Made by a program: the position numbers and the translations under genes. A DNA stretch of 64,000 bases from Alphaproteobacteria bacterium (GTDB lineage: Bacteria; Pseudomonadota; Alphaproteobacteria; CACIAM-22H2). Of the stretch, positions 10,348-22,079 are shown one piece after another. The DNA is taken from NCBI GenBank assembly GCA_016793165.1, contig JAEULA010000008.1, positions 310,001 through 374,000 of the forward strand, in the 5' to 3' direction. Under the pieces are notes generated by a model that was given only the letters and a program-made list of their open reading frames with translations, was not told where the DNA came from and ran no database searches. Each line of letters opens with the position of its first letter. The stretch's first letter is position 1.

Positions 10348-11910
10348 TCAGCGCGCGGCCAGGGTGGCGGTGCTGGCCAGGGCGGCGGCGTGCAACGCGC
10401 GGTCCATCAGCAGGTTGCGGGCGAGTTCCAGGTCGCTGTCGCGCTCGACCGGCTCGGCCGGGCAGGTTTGGTTGCGCAACGCCTTGCGGCCCTCGACGTC
10501 GTCGGGACCCGTCGCGCGCCAGCGGCCCGCAGCCGCGCGGTCGGCGAAGCGTCCGGTGCGGACCTGATCCAGCAGGGCGGCGACGTTCTCGCGGCCGCCG
10601 CTGGTGCAGACATGCGGGAGCACGCCGAGTTCGGCGAGCGCGTAGCCAGAGGGCGCGTGAAATCGCGCCGAGGTCAGGATGATCTCGCCGTCGTTGGGCA
10701 GGGTGAGGATCGACTGGACCGAGCCCTTGCCGAAGGACGTGGTCCCGACGACGACCGCCCGGTTGTGGTCCTGAAGCGCCGCGGCGACGATCTCCGAGGC
10801 GGACGCCGAGTTGCCGTTGATCAGGACGACCAGCGGCACCTTCTCGCCGACATCGCCGCGCCGGGCCCATGACTCGTGCGTCAGGGTGCGGTGCCGCCCG
10901 CGGGTACTGACGATGCTGCCCTCGGGCAGGAACACGTCGGCGACGTAGATCGACTGGTCGAGATAGCCGCCGAAATTGTTCCGCAGATCGAGCACGACGC
11001 CGGCATAGCGCGGCCCGATCTCCCGTTCGGCGCGCCGCAGCGCATCGACCAGCGCCTCGGTCGTGCGCGGGTTGAAGCCGGTGAGCCGGATATGCGCGAT
11101 GTCGCCGTTGCGGCGATAGACCACGGTCTGCGGAACGATATGCGCGCGCACGAGCGCGATGCGCAGCGGCGCCGGGGCCTCCTTGCGCGTCAGCTCGATG
11201 GTCACCGCGTCGCCGACCTGGCCGCGCAGGCGACGCACCACGTCGCGCGCGGTCATGCCTCGCGTGCTCTCGCCTTCGATCGTGACGATGCGATCGTCGA
11301 CCTGGAGATTGGCGCGCGACGCGGGGGACTCGTCCATCACGTTGGCGACGCGCACGTCCCCGCCGTCGGTGTCGATCGTGATGCCGATGCCGCCGAAGCC
11401 TTCGCGCTGGGCGCGCTCCTCCCGGGCCATCTCGGGCGTGTTGTAGCGCGAGTAGGGATCCAGGCCCTTCGTGGCGCCGTCGAAGAACGCCTTGAACGTG
11501 TCGTTGAGATTGACCTCCCGCAGCGCCGCCGAACGGGCGCGGGCGGCTTCCAGGGCGCCGACGGTCGCGGCACCCCATTGCGCGGCCTGGGCCGGGGCGG
11601 CAAGCGGGATGCGCGTCGTGGTCTCGGCGCTCTCGATCTCGATCGCGTCGGGCAGCCGCTTGGCATGGACGGCGGGATCGAGCTTGAGGACGTTGGCGAG
11701 CCCCTGGTCGACAAGATCTCCGATCTCGACCTGGCGGACGTAGCGCTCCTGGATCTGGTCGAGGGCGGTCACGAACACGCGCCGGGCCTGGCCGGGCAGC
11801 TGGACGGACCCGCGCTCCTCGACCGCCGTCGGGCCGCCGCAGGCCGCCAGCAGGACCGCGCATCCCGCCCAAAGCGCGCGCCGGAGTTGGAGGCGGAGCC
11901 GATGAGTCAT
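10348..11910 (-). CDS. S41 family C-terminal processing peptidase, lipoprotein
   Basis: A 520-residue CtpA/Prc-like serine protease. ATG 11910 overlaps the DUF983 stop (ATGA) and yields a lipoprotein signal with lipobox LLAAC (Cys at about residue 23), so it is likely anchored to a periplasm-facing membrane. The PDZ domain (GFGGIGITIDTDGGDVRV onwards) is at about 170-250, followed by the S41 core with the Ser in NSASASEIV and the Lys in FGKGSVQ, the catalytic dyad. The family trims periplasmic proteins at their C-termini. The N-terminal ~165 residues before the PDZ domain are not assigned. Confidence 0.9.
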   Translation of the reverse strand: MTHRLRLQLRRALWAGCAVLLAACGGPTAVEERGSVQLPGQARRVFVTALDQIQERYVRQVEIGDLVDQGLANVLKLDPAVHAKRLPDAIEIESAETTTRIPLAAPAQAAQWGAATVGALEAARARSAALREVNLNDTFKAFFDGATKGLDPYSRYNTPEMAREERAQREGFGGIGITIDTDGGDVRVANVMDESPASRANLQVDDRIVTIEGESTRGMTARDVVRRLRGQVGDAVTIELTRKEAPAPLRIALVRAHIVPQTVVYRRNGDIAHIRLTGFNPRTTEALVDALRRAEREIGPRYAGVVLDLRNNFGGYLDQSIYVADVFLPEGSIVSTRGRHRTLTHESWARRGDVGEKVPLVVLINGNSASASEIVAAALQDHNRAVVVGTTSFGKGSVQSILTLPNDGEIILTSARFHAPSGYALAELGVLPHVCTSGGRENVAALLDQVRTGRFADRAAAGRWRATGPDDVEGRKALRNQTCPAEPVERDSDLELARNLLMDRALHAAALASTATLAAR

Positions 11911-12293
11911 CCCTTCACCCCGACCGCCCATTGCCAGCCGATCACCGCGCCCTTCACGCGCGGCAGCAGCCACAGGGTCATGAGCAACGTTAGCGGAACC
12001 CAGATCGCGGCTTGGACCCAGAGATCGGGTGCGAGCCACTTCTCGACCATCAGGACGGCCGGCACGATCAGATGGCCGACGATCACGATGGTGAAATACG
12101 GGGGCGCATCGTCCGAGCGGTAGGAGCCGATGTCGAGGTCGCAACTCGAGCACCGCGCGCGCACGCGCAGGAAGCTCTCGAGCAGGCCGCGCTCGCCGCA
12201 GCGCGGACAGCGGTGCCGGAAGCCGCGCCACAGGGCGTCAATGGAACGCGGCGGGCCGGCATCGGGGTGCCGGTGGGGATCGGAGTCGTTCAT
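11907..12293 (-). CDS. DUF983 zinc-ribbon membrane protein
   Basis: A 128-residue protein of the DUF983 family. Near the N-terminus CPRCGERGL and CSSCDLDIG form a zinc ribbon with two CxxC pairs. Two hydrophobic helices follow (YFTIVIVGHLIVPAVLMV and AAIWVPLTLLMTLWLL), indicating an inner-membrane protein. Function is unknown; the family often sits near cytochrome oxidase, RNase R or Nudix genes. ATG 12293 is used, and GTG 12299 two codons earlier is possible. It is coupled to the S41 peptidase by a four-base overlap and follows rnr in the other members of this minus-strand run. Confidence 0.88.
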   Translation of the reverse strand: MNDSDPHRHPDAGPPRSIDALWRGFRHRCPRCGERGLLESFLRVRARCSSCDLDIGSYRSDDAPPYFTIVIVGHLIVPAVLMVEKWLAPDLWVQAAIWVPLTLLMTLWLLPRVKGAVIGWQWAVGVKG

Positions 12294-12356
12294 CGTCACG
12301 AGAGCTTCAGATTAGCGCGTCAACTCGCACGGAGACTCTGAAAAATCCGCAACCAC

Positions 12357-14561
<2,205 letters not shown>

Positions 14562-14562
14562 G

Positions 14563-17322
14563 TCAGGCCGCCGGCTCGTCGGCCGCGGCCTTCGCCTTGG
14601 GTTTGGCCTTCGCCTTCGGCTTCGACTTGGCCTTCGTCTTCGACTTCGGCTTCGCCGCGACCGATGCCGGTGCGGGCGTGTCGCCGCCCGCCGCCTTTCC
14701 GCCTGCGGCCTTGGCGACCTTCGTCCCGGACTTCGCCGGCTTCACCTCGGCGGCTGCGGGCGCGGACTTGCCCTTGCGACCGCGCCGGCCGCCCGACACG
14801 CCGCCGGTCTTGGCGAGCCGCTCGTCGATGAGCCGGATCGCATCCTCGAGGGTGATCTCGTCCGGATTGCCGTCCTTCGGGAGGTTCGCGTAGGTCTTGC
14901 CGTACTTGACGAACGGGCCGTAGCGGCCGACCCCGGCCTCGATCGGCTTGCCGTCGGCGGGATGGGCGCCGACCTGGCGCAACGGCTTGGCAGGCGCGCC
15001 GCCGCGTCGTGCCCCCTTGGGCTGGGCGAGCACGTCGACCGCGCGGTTCAGCCCGATCGTCAGCAGATCCTCGGTGCCCGCGAGCGAGCGGTACTCGTTG
15101 CCGTGCTTGAGATACGGGCCGAACCGGCCGAGCCCCGCCTGGACGACCTTGCCGTCGGCGGGATGCACGCCGACCTCGCGCGGCAGCGCGAGGAGCTTGA
15201 GCGCGATGTCCAGCGTCACCGCATCGGGCGTCAGGTCGCGCGGCAGGGAGACGCGCTTGGGCTTGGTGCCTTCGGCGCCCTCGCCGAGCTGCAGATAGAG
15301 CCCGTAGGGGCCCTTGCGCAGGCTCACCACCTCGTTGCTGACGGGATCGACGCCCAGCGTCTTCGTGCCTTCGAACCCGTCGCCGCCCTCGCCGCCGTCG
15401 ACCGCGAGCTGGCGCGTGAATCGGCAGTCGGGGTAGCGCGAGCAGCCGACGAAGGCGCCGAACTTGCCGAGCTTGATCGAAAGCCGACCGTCGCCGCAGG
15501 TCGGGCATTGGCGCGGATCGCGGCCGTCGCTGCGCTCCGGGAAGAAATGCGGCCCGAGCTCGGCATCGAGCGCGTCGATGACGTCGCTGATCTTGAGTTC
15601 CTTCGTCTCGCCGACCGCGGCCGAGAAGGCCTGCCAGAACTCGCGCAGCACGTCCTTCCAGTTGGCGCGCCCGCCGGAGATCTCGTCGAGATCCTCCTCG
15701 ACCTTCGCCGTGAAGTCGTACTGGACGTAGCGCGGGAAGTAGCGCTCCAGGAACGCCGTGACCAGGCGGCCACGGTCCTCGGGGATGAACCGGCGCTTGT
15801 CGATCCGGACGTAGCCGCGATGCTGCAGCACCTCGATGATCGAGGCGTAGGTCGACGGGCGCCCGATGCCCAGCTCCTCGAGCTTCTTGACGAGGCTCGC
15901 CTCCGAATAGCGCGGCGGCGGCTGCGTGAAGTGCTGCTCGGGCGTGACCGCGCCGCGCGTCGGCCGGTCGCCCTCGGCGAGCGGCGGCAGCAGGCGGCTC
16001 TCGTCGTCGTCGGCCTCGCCCGGATCGTCGCGGTCCTCGCGATAGACCGCCAGGAAGCCGTCGAACACGATCACCGAGCCCGACGCGCGGAGCACGCTCT
16101 TGCGGTCGCCGGCGACGATGTCGACCGTGGTGAGGTCGATCGCCGCGGACTCCATCTCGCTCGCCACCGTCCGGCGCCAGATCAGCTCGTAAAGCCGGCG
16201 CTGGTCGGCGTCGAGATGCGCCGCGACCTGCTCGGGCCGGCGGAACAGATCGGTCGGCCGGATCGCCTCGTGGGCTTCCTGGGCGTTCTTCGCCTTGGTC
16301 TTCCAGACCCGCGGCTGCTCGGGAAGGAAGGCCTGCCCGAACTGCTGCGCGATCAGCTTGCGCGCGGCGGCGATCGCCTCCTGCGACAGGGTCACGCTGT
16401 CGGTGCGCATGTACGTGATCAGTCCGACCGTCTCGCCGTCGAGGTCGACGCCTTCATACAGCTGCTGGGCGAGGCGCATCGTGCGGCTAGCGCCGAAGCC
16501 GAGCTTGCGCGACGCCTCCTGCTGCAGGGTCGAGGTCGTGAACGGCGGCAGCGGATTGCGCCGGATGCGCTTCTTCTCGACCGAGCCGACGGCGAACGGG
16601 TCGCCGGCGACGATGGTCGCCGCGGCGCGCTGGGCGTCGGCCTCGGTCTTGAGGTCGAACTTGTCCAGCTTGCGACCGTCGAGCTCGATCAGCCGCGCAT
16701 TGAAGCCGGCGCCATTGGGCGCCGTGAAGGCGACGTCGACGGTCCAGTATTCCTGGGGCTTGAAGCGCTCGATCTCGGTCTCGCGCTCGCAGATCAGGCG
16801 CAGCGCGACGGATTGGACGCGGCCGGCCGACTTGCTGCCCGGCAGCTTTCGCCACAGCACGGGCGACAGGGTGAAACCGACGAGGTAGTCGAGGGCGCGG
16901 CGCGCCATGTAGGCGTCGACCAGATTGGTGTCGACGTCGCGCGGATTGCGCATCGCCTCGAGGACCGCGCTCTTGGTGATCTCGTTGAACACCACCCGCT
17001 TGACGGGAACGGTCCGCACCTTCTTCTGGCCGTCGAGGACCTGCTGCAGGTGCCAGGAGATGGCCTCGCCCTCGCGATCCGGATCGGTCGCCAGATAGAG
17101 CGTCTCGGCGCCCTTGAGCGCGCGCTCGATTTCGCCCAGCGGGCGGCGGGCGCGGTCGCCCACTTCCCAGTGCATGGCGAAGTCGTTGTCCGGTTCGACC
17201 GCCCCGTCCTTCTCCTTGAGGTCGCGGACATGGCCGTAGCTCGCCAGCACCGTGTAATCGGAGCCGAGATACTTGTTGATGGTTTTCGCCTTGGCGGGCG
17301 ACTCGACGATGACGACCTTCAT
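14563..17322 (-). CDS. topA: DNA topoisomerase I
   Basis: A 919-residue type IA topoisomerase that relaxes negative supercoils. The Toprim domain opens with MKVVIVESPAKAKTI and has the DPDREGEAI acidic motif at 80-88. Catalytic Tyr304 lies in LITYMRTDS. One four-Cys zinc finger (CPTCGDGRLSIKLGKFGAFVGCSRYPDC pattern) is near residue 610, followed by several C-terminal repeats of the GKFGPYLKHG type. The end is a Lys/Ala/Pro tail (KAKSKPKAKAKPKAK), probably for non-specific DNA contact. It follows dprA, the common alphaproteobacterial dprA-topA-rnr order. Confidence 0.97.
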   Translation of the reverse strand: MKVVIVESPAKAKTINKYLGSDYTVLASYGHVRDLKEKDGAVEPDNDFAMHWEVGDRARRPLGEIERALKGAETLYLATDPDREGEAISWHLQQVLDGQKKVRTVPVKRVVFNEITKSAVLEAMRNPRDVDTNLVDAYMARRALDYLVGFTLSPVLWRKLPGSKSAGRVQSVALRLICERETEIERFKPQEYWTVDVAFTAPNGAGFNARLIELDGRKLDKFDLKTEADAQRAAATIVAGDPFAVGSVEKKRIRRNPLPPFTTSTLQQEASRKLGFGASRTMRLAQQLYEGVDLDGETVGLITYMRTDSVTLSQEAIAAARKLIAQQFGQAFLPEQPRVWKTKAKNAQEAHEAIRPTDLFRRPEQVAAHLDADQRRLYELIWRRTVASEMESAAIDLTTVDIVAGDRKSVLRASGSVIVFDGFLAVYREDRDDPGEADDDESRLLPPLAEGDRPTRGAVTPEQHFTQPPPRYSEASLVKKLEELGIGRPSTYASIIEVLQHRGYVRIDKRRFIPEDRGRLVTAFLERYFPRYVQYDFTAKVEEDLDEISGGRANWKDVLREFWQAFSAAVGETKELKISDVIDALDAELGPHFFPERSDGRDPRQCPTCGDGRLSIKLGKFGAFVGCSRYPDCRFTRQLAVDGGEGGDGFEGTKTLGVDPVSNEVVSLRKGPYGLYLQLGEGAEGTKPKRVSLPRDLTPDAVTLDIALKLLALPREVGVHPADGKVVQAGLGRFGPYLKHGNEYRSLAGTEDLLTIGLNRAVDVLAQPKGARRGGAPAKPLRQVGAHPADGKPIEAGVGRYGPFVKYGKTYANLPKDGNPDEITLEDAIRLIDERLAKTGGVSGGRRGRKGKSAPAAAEVKPAKSGTKVAKAAGGKAAGGDTPAPASVAAKPKSKTKAKSKPKAKAKPKAKAAADEPAA

Positions 17323-17356
17323 GGCGCCTGCGGTAGAAGTTCGGGCCGAGGGTGAG

Positions 17357-17380
17357 AAGGCTTGGTTAAAGCCTTGTTAA
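17357..17380 (-). promoter_or_regulatory. Overlapping hairpin and CtrA-box-like site between dprA and topA
   Basis: Two readings overlap. A perfect 7-bp inverted repeat AAGGCTT/AAGCCTT (17357-17375) starts just after the dprA stop and could be a weak terminator, though it lacks a U run. TTAA-N7-TTAAC (17366-17381) exactly fits the published CtrA consensus and lies about 45 bases before the topA start. The sequence alone does not decide between them. Confidence 0.35.
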
Positions 17381-18441
17381 CGCAGAAGGCTGACTAGGTT
17401 CCCGGGATGCCGCTCGAGGCGGCCGGCGAGCTCGAGTTCGAGCAGGACGGTGTGGACGATCGGTGCCGACACTTCGCACCGGCGCAGCACTTCGTCAACC
17501 GGCGTGGGCTCCGGCCGCAAGCAGAGGAGGATCCGCTCCCGGGCCTTATCCACTTCAGCGGGCAAAGAAATCCGGTCTTCGCCCGGTGCTTCCGAAGGGG
17601 CCTCGGCTCGCCTCAGCAACGGGGTTCCGAGGGCGGCGAGCACATCGTCGACGCAGGTGACGAGCGCGGCGCCGTCGCGGATCAGGCTATTCGGCCCGGT
17701 CGACCGCGGGTCGTAGGGAAAGCCCGGCACGGCCATTACCTCGCGGCCCTGCTCGAGCGCGGCGCGGGCGGTGATCAGGGAGCCCGAGCGCAGGCTCGCC
17801 TCGACCACGACGACGCCGCGACTCAATCCGGAGATGATCCGGTTCCGACGCGGGAAGTGCCGGGCGGTGGGCTCCCGGCCGAAGGGCTCCTCGCTCACCA
17901 CGGCGCCGCCGCCTTGGACGATCGCGGCATGCAGCTCCGCATTCTCCGGCGGGTAGACCACATCGACGCCGCCGGCGAGCACCGCTACGGTTCGGGCCGG
18001 TCCGGCGCCGCGATGCGCCGCCGTGTCGATCCCGCGCGCGAGGCCGGATACGACGTGGCGCCCCGACGCGGCGAGGCCGGCCGCAAGCTCGGCGGCGAGG
18101 CGCTGGCCGCTGGCGGAGGCATTGCGCGCGCCGACGATCGCGATGCCGGGCTCGGCGAGGGCCGCGACGGAGCCAAGCACGCTGAGCACCGGTGGCGCAT
18201 CCCCGAGCGCGGCCAGGGCTGCCGGGTAATCGGCATCACCCCAGACGAGTTGGCGGCCGCCGCGCTTCTCCAGGCGGCGCCGCTCGGTCTCGACGATGCG
18301 CGCCGCCAGCGGTCTAAGCGGCCGGCCGCCGCGCGCGGAGAGCTCGGGCAGGGCTGCGAGCGCGGCTTCGGCGCTGCCGCAATGGGCCAGGAGCTGGCGG
18401 AAGGTCGCGGGCCCGACGAACGGCGTGCGTGCGAGCCGCAC
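17377..18441 (-). CDS. dprA: DNA-processing protein DprA
   Basis: A 354-residue DprA/Smf, which loads RecA on incoming single-stranded DNA. The Rossmann-like core has IAIVGARNASASGQRLA, VSGLARGIDTAAHRGA, GGVDVVYPPEN and SGSLITARAALEQGREVMAVPG. The C-terminal ~60 residues form the winged-helix domain (ILLCLRPEPTPVDEVLRRC). GTG 18441 is the first normal start, but the upstream frame still encodes conserved-looking residues (LDERERSARV before RLARTPFVGP) and is open to a stop at 18547-18549 with only CTG or ATC as possible starts. The true start may therefore be further upstream. Confidence 0.92.
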   Translation of the reverse strand: MRLARTPFVGPATFRQLLAHCGSAEAALAALPELSARGGRPLRPLAARIVETERRRLEKRGGRQLVWGDADYPAALAALGDAPPVLSVLGSVAALAEPGIAIVGARNASASGQRLAAELAAGLAASGRHVVSGLARGIDTAAHRGAGPARTVAVLAGGVDVVYPPENAELHAAIVQGGGAVVSEEPFGREPTARHFPRRNRIISGLSRGVVVVEASLRSGSLITARAALEQGREVMAVPGFPYDPRSTGPNSLIRDGAALVTCVDDVLAALGTPLLRRAEAPSEAPGEDRISLPAEVDKARERILLCLRPEPTPVDEVLRRCEVSAPIVHTVLLELELAGRLERHPGNLVSLLR

Positions 18442-18514
18442 TCTTGCGCTGCGTTCGCGCTCGTCGAGGTTGTGGGGCGGGGCGGCCAGAAGCGCGATCC
18501 GTCGAGGCCGCCGC

Positions 18515-19162
18515 TCAGCGCTGGCCGATCTTCGGCTCGGTGCCGCTCAGCAGGCGCCGGATATTGGAGTGGTGCTTGGCTGCGACGATCGCGGCGATGA
18601 TGGCCGCGAACAGCGCGAACTGCCGATCGCCGATCGCCTCCCCGGCGGTCGCCCAAAGCAGAGGCAGGTAGAGCGCCAGCACCGGCGCGGCGGCGCAGCT
18701 GGCGAGCGAGGCCAATGACGATCGACGGAAGAGCGCCGCGACGATCAACCATGTCGCCCCGCAGGCCAGCGCGATCCGCCAGTCGAGGGCAAGCAGGACG
18801 CCCAGCGCGGTCGCGACGCCCTTTCCGCCGCGGAACCCGAGCCAGATCGGGAAGAGATGGCCGAGAACGGCGCCGTAGCCGGCCATCAGTGCCGCATCCG
18901 GTCCGCCAAGGCGGTGCGCAAGCCAGACTGCGATCCACCCCTTGAGCACATCGAAGAGCAGCGTCAGCGCAGCGAGCCCCTTGCGACCGGTGCGCAAGAC
19001 GTTGGTTGCACCGATGCTGCCGGACCCGATCGCGCGGATGTCGCCCAGCCCGGCGAAACGCGTCAGCAGCAGCCCGAAGGGGACCGCGCCGCAGGCGTAG
19101 CCGAAGGCCAGCGCCGCCGCGAGATAGGGCCAGGCATGCGCCCAGCTGATCGGTGCCGGCAT
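18515..19162 (-). CDS. plsY: Glycerol-3-phosphate acyltransferase PlsY
   Basis: A 215-residue inner-membrane enzyme that transfers acyl groups from acyl-phosphate to glycerol-3-phosphate, the first step of phospholipid synthesis with PlsX. It has about five to seven hydrophobic helices. Conserved loops are [13 protein letters not shown] (about 46-58), [10 protein letters not shown] (about 108-117) and [18 protein letters not shown] at the C-terminus. It starts four bases after the pyrC' stop (stop 19166, ATG 19162), so it is likely part of the pyrB-pyrC'-plsY-dprA run. Confidence 0.96.
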   Translation of the reverse strand: MPAPISWAHAWPYLAAALAFGYACGAVPFGLLLTRFAGLGDIRAIGSGSIGATNVLRTGRKGLAALTLLFDVLKGWIAVWLAHRLGGPDAALMAGYGAVLGHLFPIWLGFRGGKGVATALGVLLALDWRIALACGATWLIVAALFRRSSLASLASCAAAPVLALYLPLLWATAGEAIGDRQFALFAAIIAAIVAAKHHSNIRRLLSGTEPKIGQR

Positions 19163-19165
19163 GGC

Positions 19166-20515
19166 CTAGCGGTCCCGCATGAAGATGCACTCGCCGTTGA
19201 CCAGCGTGCGCAGCACGCGGCCCTGCGCCGGACGGCCGTCGAAGGGCGAGTTCTTCGACTTCGACCGGAACTCGGCCTCGCGGATCTTCCAGGCGCGCTC
19301 GGGGTCGAGCAGCACGAGATCGGCGGCGGCCTGCCTGGCGAGCCGGCCCGCCGCGAGCTTCAGTATTCCCGCCGGTGCCGCCGTCAGCCGGCGCAGCGCG
19401 TCGATCAGCGTGAGGCGCTTGGCGTGGACCAGCTCGAGCGTGATCGGCAGCAGCGTCTCGAGGCCGATCGCGCCGGCCGCCGCCTGGGAATAGGGCAGGC
19501 GCTTCGAATCCTGGTCGTGCGGCGCGTGATCGGAGGCGATGGCGTCGATCGTGCCGTCCACCAGCCCCTCGATCACGGCCTGGCGATCGCTCTCGGTGCG
19601 CAGCGGCGGCGACAGCTTGGCGAAGGTGCGGTAGTCGCCGACCGCGAGCTCGTTCAGCGCGAAATAGGGCGGGGCCGTGTCGCAGGTCACCGGCAGTCCG
19701 CGCGCCTTGGCGCTGCGGATCGCGGCGATCGCGGCCGCCGTCGACACGTGGGCGAAGTGGAGCGGCGACTGCGTCATCTCGACGATCCGCAGGTCGCGCT
19801 CGACCATGATCACCTCGGCGAGCGCGGGCGCCGCCGGCAGGCCGAGGCGCGTGGCGATCTCACCCTCGGTCGCGCTGGCGTTGCGCGTGAGGCTCGGCTC
19901 CTCGGGATGCTGGATGAAGATCCGCCCGATGGCACGGCCGTAGCTGAGCGCGCGTCGCAGCACCGTCGCGCTGGCGACCGCATGCGTGCCGTCGGTGAAG
20001 CCGAGGGCGCCGGCCTCGGCGAGCAGGCCGAGCTCGGTGATCTCCTTCCCCTCGAGCCCGCGCGTCAGGGCGCCGTAGGCGAAGATCTTCACCCGGCTGG
20101 TCTCGCGCGCGCGGCGCGCGACGCTCTCGACCAGGGAGGGATCGTCGATCACGGGCTGGGTATTGGGCAGCGTCACCATCGACGTCACGCCGCCCGCCGC
20201 CGCCGCCGCCGCCGCGGTCGCGAAGGTCTCCTTGTGCTCCTCGCCGGGCTCGCGCAACTGCACGCGCATGTCGACGAATCCCGGCGCGAGCACGGCGCCG
20301 CCGCAGTCGAACGCTTCGACGGCGGCGCCGCCCAGCGCTTCCGCGCGCGCCAGGTGGGCGCCGAAATCGGCGATCACCCCGTCGGCCACGACGACGCCGC
20401 CGCGCATGTCGACACCGCTCGCCGGGTCGACCAGCCTCGCGTTGACATAGGCGATGGGCGGGCCGCCGCGGCGGCCGGGAACGCGCGACGTGGCGGTCGG
20501 CGGGGCGGCGCTCAC
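19166..20515 (-). CDS. pyrC: Dihydroorotase-like protein PyrC', predicted catalytically inactive
   Basis: A 449-residue amidohydrolase-fold protein of the dihydroorotase family. GTG 20515 overlaps the pyrB stop (GTGA), and the longer open frame runs into pyrB. The metal-binding HxH of active enzymes (DMHVHLREPG) is replaced here by [10 protein letters not shown] (R84, Q86), and the TPHH histidine region reads TAPPYF. HFAHVST and ASDHAPHD remain. Loss of these ligands is the hallmark of PyrC', the non-catalytic partner that stabilises aspartate carbamoyltransferase in Pseudomonas-type complexes. A working dihydroorotase must be encoded elsewhere. Its neighbours are pyrB and plsY. Confidence 0.93.
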   Translation of the reverse strand: MSAAPPTATSRVPGRRGGPPIAYVNARLVDPASGVDMRGGVVVADGVIADFGAHLARAEALGGAAVEAFDCGGAVLAPGFVDMRVQLREPGEEHKETFATAAAAAAAGGVTSMVTLPNTQPVIDDPSLVESVARRARETSRVKIFAYGALTRGLEGKEITELGLLAEAGALGFTDGTHAVASATVLRRALSYGRAIGRIFIQHPEEPSLTRNASATEGEIATRLGLPAAPALAEVIMVERDLRIVEMTQSPLHFAHVSTAAAIAAIRSAKARGLPVTCDTAPPYFALNELAVGDYRTFAKLSPPLRTESDRQAVIEGLVDGTIDAIASDHAPHDQDSKRLPYSQAAAGAIGLETLLPITLELVHAKRLTLIDALRRLTAAPAGILKLAAGRLARQAAADLVLLDPERAWKIREAEFRSKSKNSPFDGRPAQGRVLRTLVNGECIFMRDR

Positions 20516-21495
20516 GAGCCGGCCTGCGCGTTCGAGGTGAGGCTGCGCGTGAGCACGTCGAGGCAGGCCATGCGCACCGCCACGCCCATCTCGACCTGCT
20601 CGCGGATCAGCGAGCGGTCGATGTCGTCGGCCAGCTCGCTGTCGATCTCGACGCCGCGATTCATCGGTCCCGGATGCATGACGAGGGCGTCGGGCTTGGC
20701 GACCGCGAGCTTCGCGCGGTCGAGCCCGAAGAAATGGAAGTACTCGCGCACCGAAGGGACGAAGGATCCCTGCATGCGCTCGGTCTGCAGGCGCAGCATC
20801 ATGACGATGTCGCAACCGCGGATGCCGTCGAGCATGTTGTGGAATACCCGGACGCCGAGGCGCTCGATCGACGACGGGATCAGCGTCGGCGGCCCGACGA
20901 CGCGTACGCGCGCGCCCATCGCGGTGAGCAGGTGGATGTTCGAGCGCGCCACGCGGCTGTGCAGGATGTCGCCGCAGATCGCGACCTCGAGCCCGATCAG
21001 CCGGCCGAGGCGCCTGCGGATCGCGAGCGCGTCCAGCAGCGCCTGCGTCGGATGCTCGTGCGTGCCGTCGCCGGCGTTGATGACCGCGCAGTTGACCTTC
21101 TCGGAGAGCAGCTTCACCGCGCCGGATTCGGCGTGACGGACGATGAGCACGTCGGGCAGCATCGCGTTCAGCGTCATCGCGGTGTCGATCAGCGTCTCGC
21201 CCTTCTTCACCGACGACGACTCCGCCGACATGTTGATCACGTCGCCGCCCAGCCGCTTGCCCGCGAGCTCGAACGACGTGCGGGTGCGGGTCGAGTTCTC
21301 GAAGAACAGGTTGATGATCGTCCGCCCGCGAAGGACGTTCGACTTCTTGTCCGGGGCGCGGTTCTGCTCGACATAGGCCTGCGACAGGTCGAGCAGAAGC
21401 GTGATGTCCTCGGGCGACAGGCCCTCGATGCCGAGAAGATGGCGATGCGGATAGCCGCCGGCGCGTGATCCGAGAAGGGCGGAGGAGGAGCTCAT
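20512..21495 (-). CDS. pyrB: Aspartate carbamoyltransferase catalytic subunit
   Basis: A 327-residue enzyme joining carbamoyl phosphate and aspartate, the committed step of pyrimidine synthesis. The carbamoyl-phosphate motif [12 protein letters not shown] is at about residues 65-76, [13 protein letters not shown] contains the mobile 80s-loop Ser/Lys, and [10 protein letters not shown] and [13 protein letters not shown] complete the active site. The start is ATG 21495. It overlaps pyrC' by four bases, so a PyrB-PyrC' complex is expected. No pyrI is adjacent. Upstream it is divergent from nothing: ruvX on the same strand ends after a 98-base gap. Confidence 0.97.
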   Translation of the reverse strand: MSSSSALLGSRAGGYPHRHLLGIEGLSPEDITLLLDLSQAYVEQNRAPDKKSNVLRGRTIINLFFENSTRTRTSFELAGKRLGGDVINMSAESSSVKKGETLIDTAMTLNAMLPDVLIVRHAESGAVKLLSEKVNCAVINAGDGTHEHPTQALLDALAIRRRLGRLIGLEVAICGDILHSRVARSNIHLLTAMGARVRVVGPPTLIPSSIERLGVRVFHNMLDGIRGCDIVMMLRLQTERMQGSFVPSVREYFHFFGLDRAKLAVAKPDALVMHPGPMNRGVEIDSELADDIDRSLIREQVEMGVAVRMACLDVLTRSLTSNAQAGS

Positions 21496-21593
21496 GGTTA
21501 ACGCGCTTTTACTCTCGGCCGCTCGGATCCGGCAAGCGCGCCCGGGGCTTGCGCCATCGGAGGAAGCTCGCGGCGGGTCTTAACCATTCCGCG

Positions 21594-22079
21594 CTACGCC
21601 GGGTCGCCGCCGCGCCGCGCGTCCGCGATGCCGCGCAGATAGCTCTCGAGGATCACCGCCGCGGCGACATGGTCGAGCCGTGCCCGCGGATCCTTCGGCC
21701 TGCGGCCGATCTCGGCCAGCGCATCCGCGGCCGCGAACGAGCTGAGGCGCTCGTCCCAGAACGCAAGCGGCAGGTCGTCGAGCGCCAGCAGGTTGCGGGC
21801 GAAGGCGCGGCATCTCTGCGCGCTCGCCCCCTCGCTGCCGTCCATGTTGTAGGCGAGCCCGACGACGAAGCCGCCGACCGTCCAGTAGGCGACGAGCTCG
21901 CGCAGCCGGCCGCTGTCGCGTGTCCATGTGGTGCGCCGGATCGTCTCGATGGGCGACACGAGGGTCAGGCCGGGATCGCAGATGGCGATGCCGATCGTCC
22001 GCTCCCCGACATCGAACGCCATGAGCCGCGCGCGCTTGGCGAGCCGGAGCGGAAGCTCATCGGGTGCGACGATCGGCAT
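21594..22079 (-). CDS. ruvX: Holliday junction resolvase-like protein RuvX (YqgF)
   Basis: A 161-residue RNase H-fold protein with MAFDVGERTIGIAICD (about residues 20-35) and a C-terminal LDHVAAAVILESYL that supplies the last acidic residue. The family has been linked both to Holliday-junction resolution and to 16S rRNA 5'-end processing, and the sequence does not decide. ATG 22079 is chosen because the upstream frame loses conservation. It is divergent from gatC with 180 bases between; that gap holds no further gene that I can see. Confidence 0.92.
   Translation of the reverse strand: MPIVAPDELPLRLAKRARLMAFDVGERTIGIAICDPGLTLVSPIETIRRTTWTRDSGRLRELVAYWTVGGFVVGLAYNMDGSEGASAQRCRAFARNLLALDDLPLAFWDERLSSFAAADALAEIGRRPKDPRARLDHVAAAVILESYLRGIADARRGGDPA

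Noticed and set aside
20186..20215. Run of CCG/GCC triplets that looks like a microsatellite
   Set aside because: It encodes a run of alanines within the PyrC' reading frame and fits the normal codon bias; no repeat beyond the coding unit.
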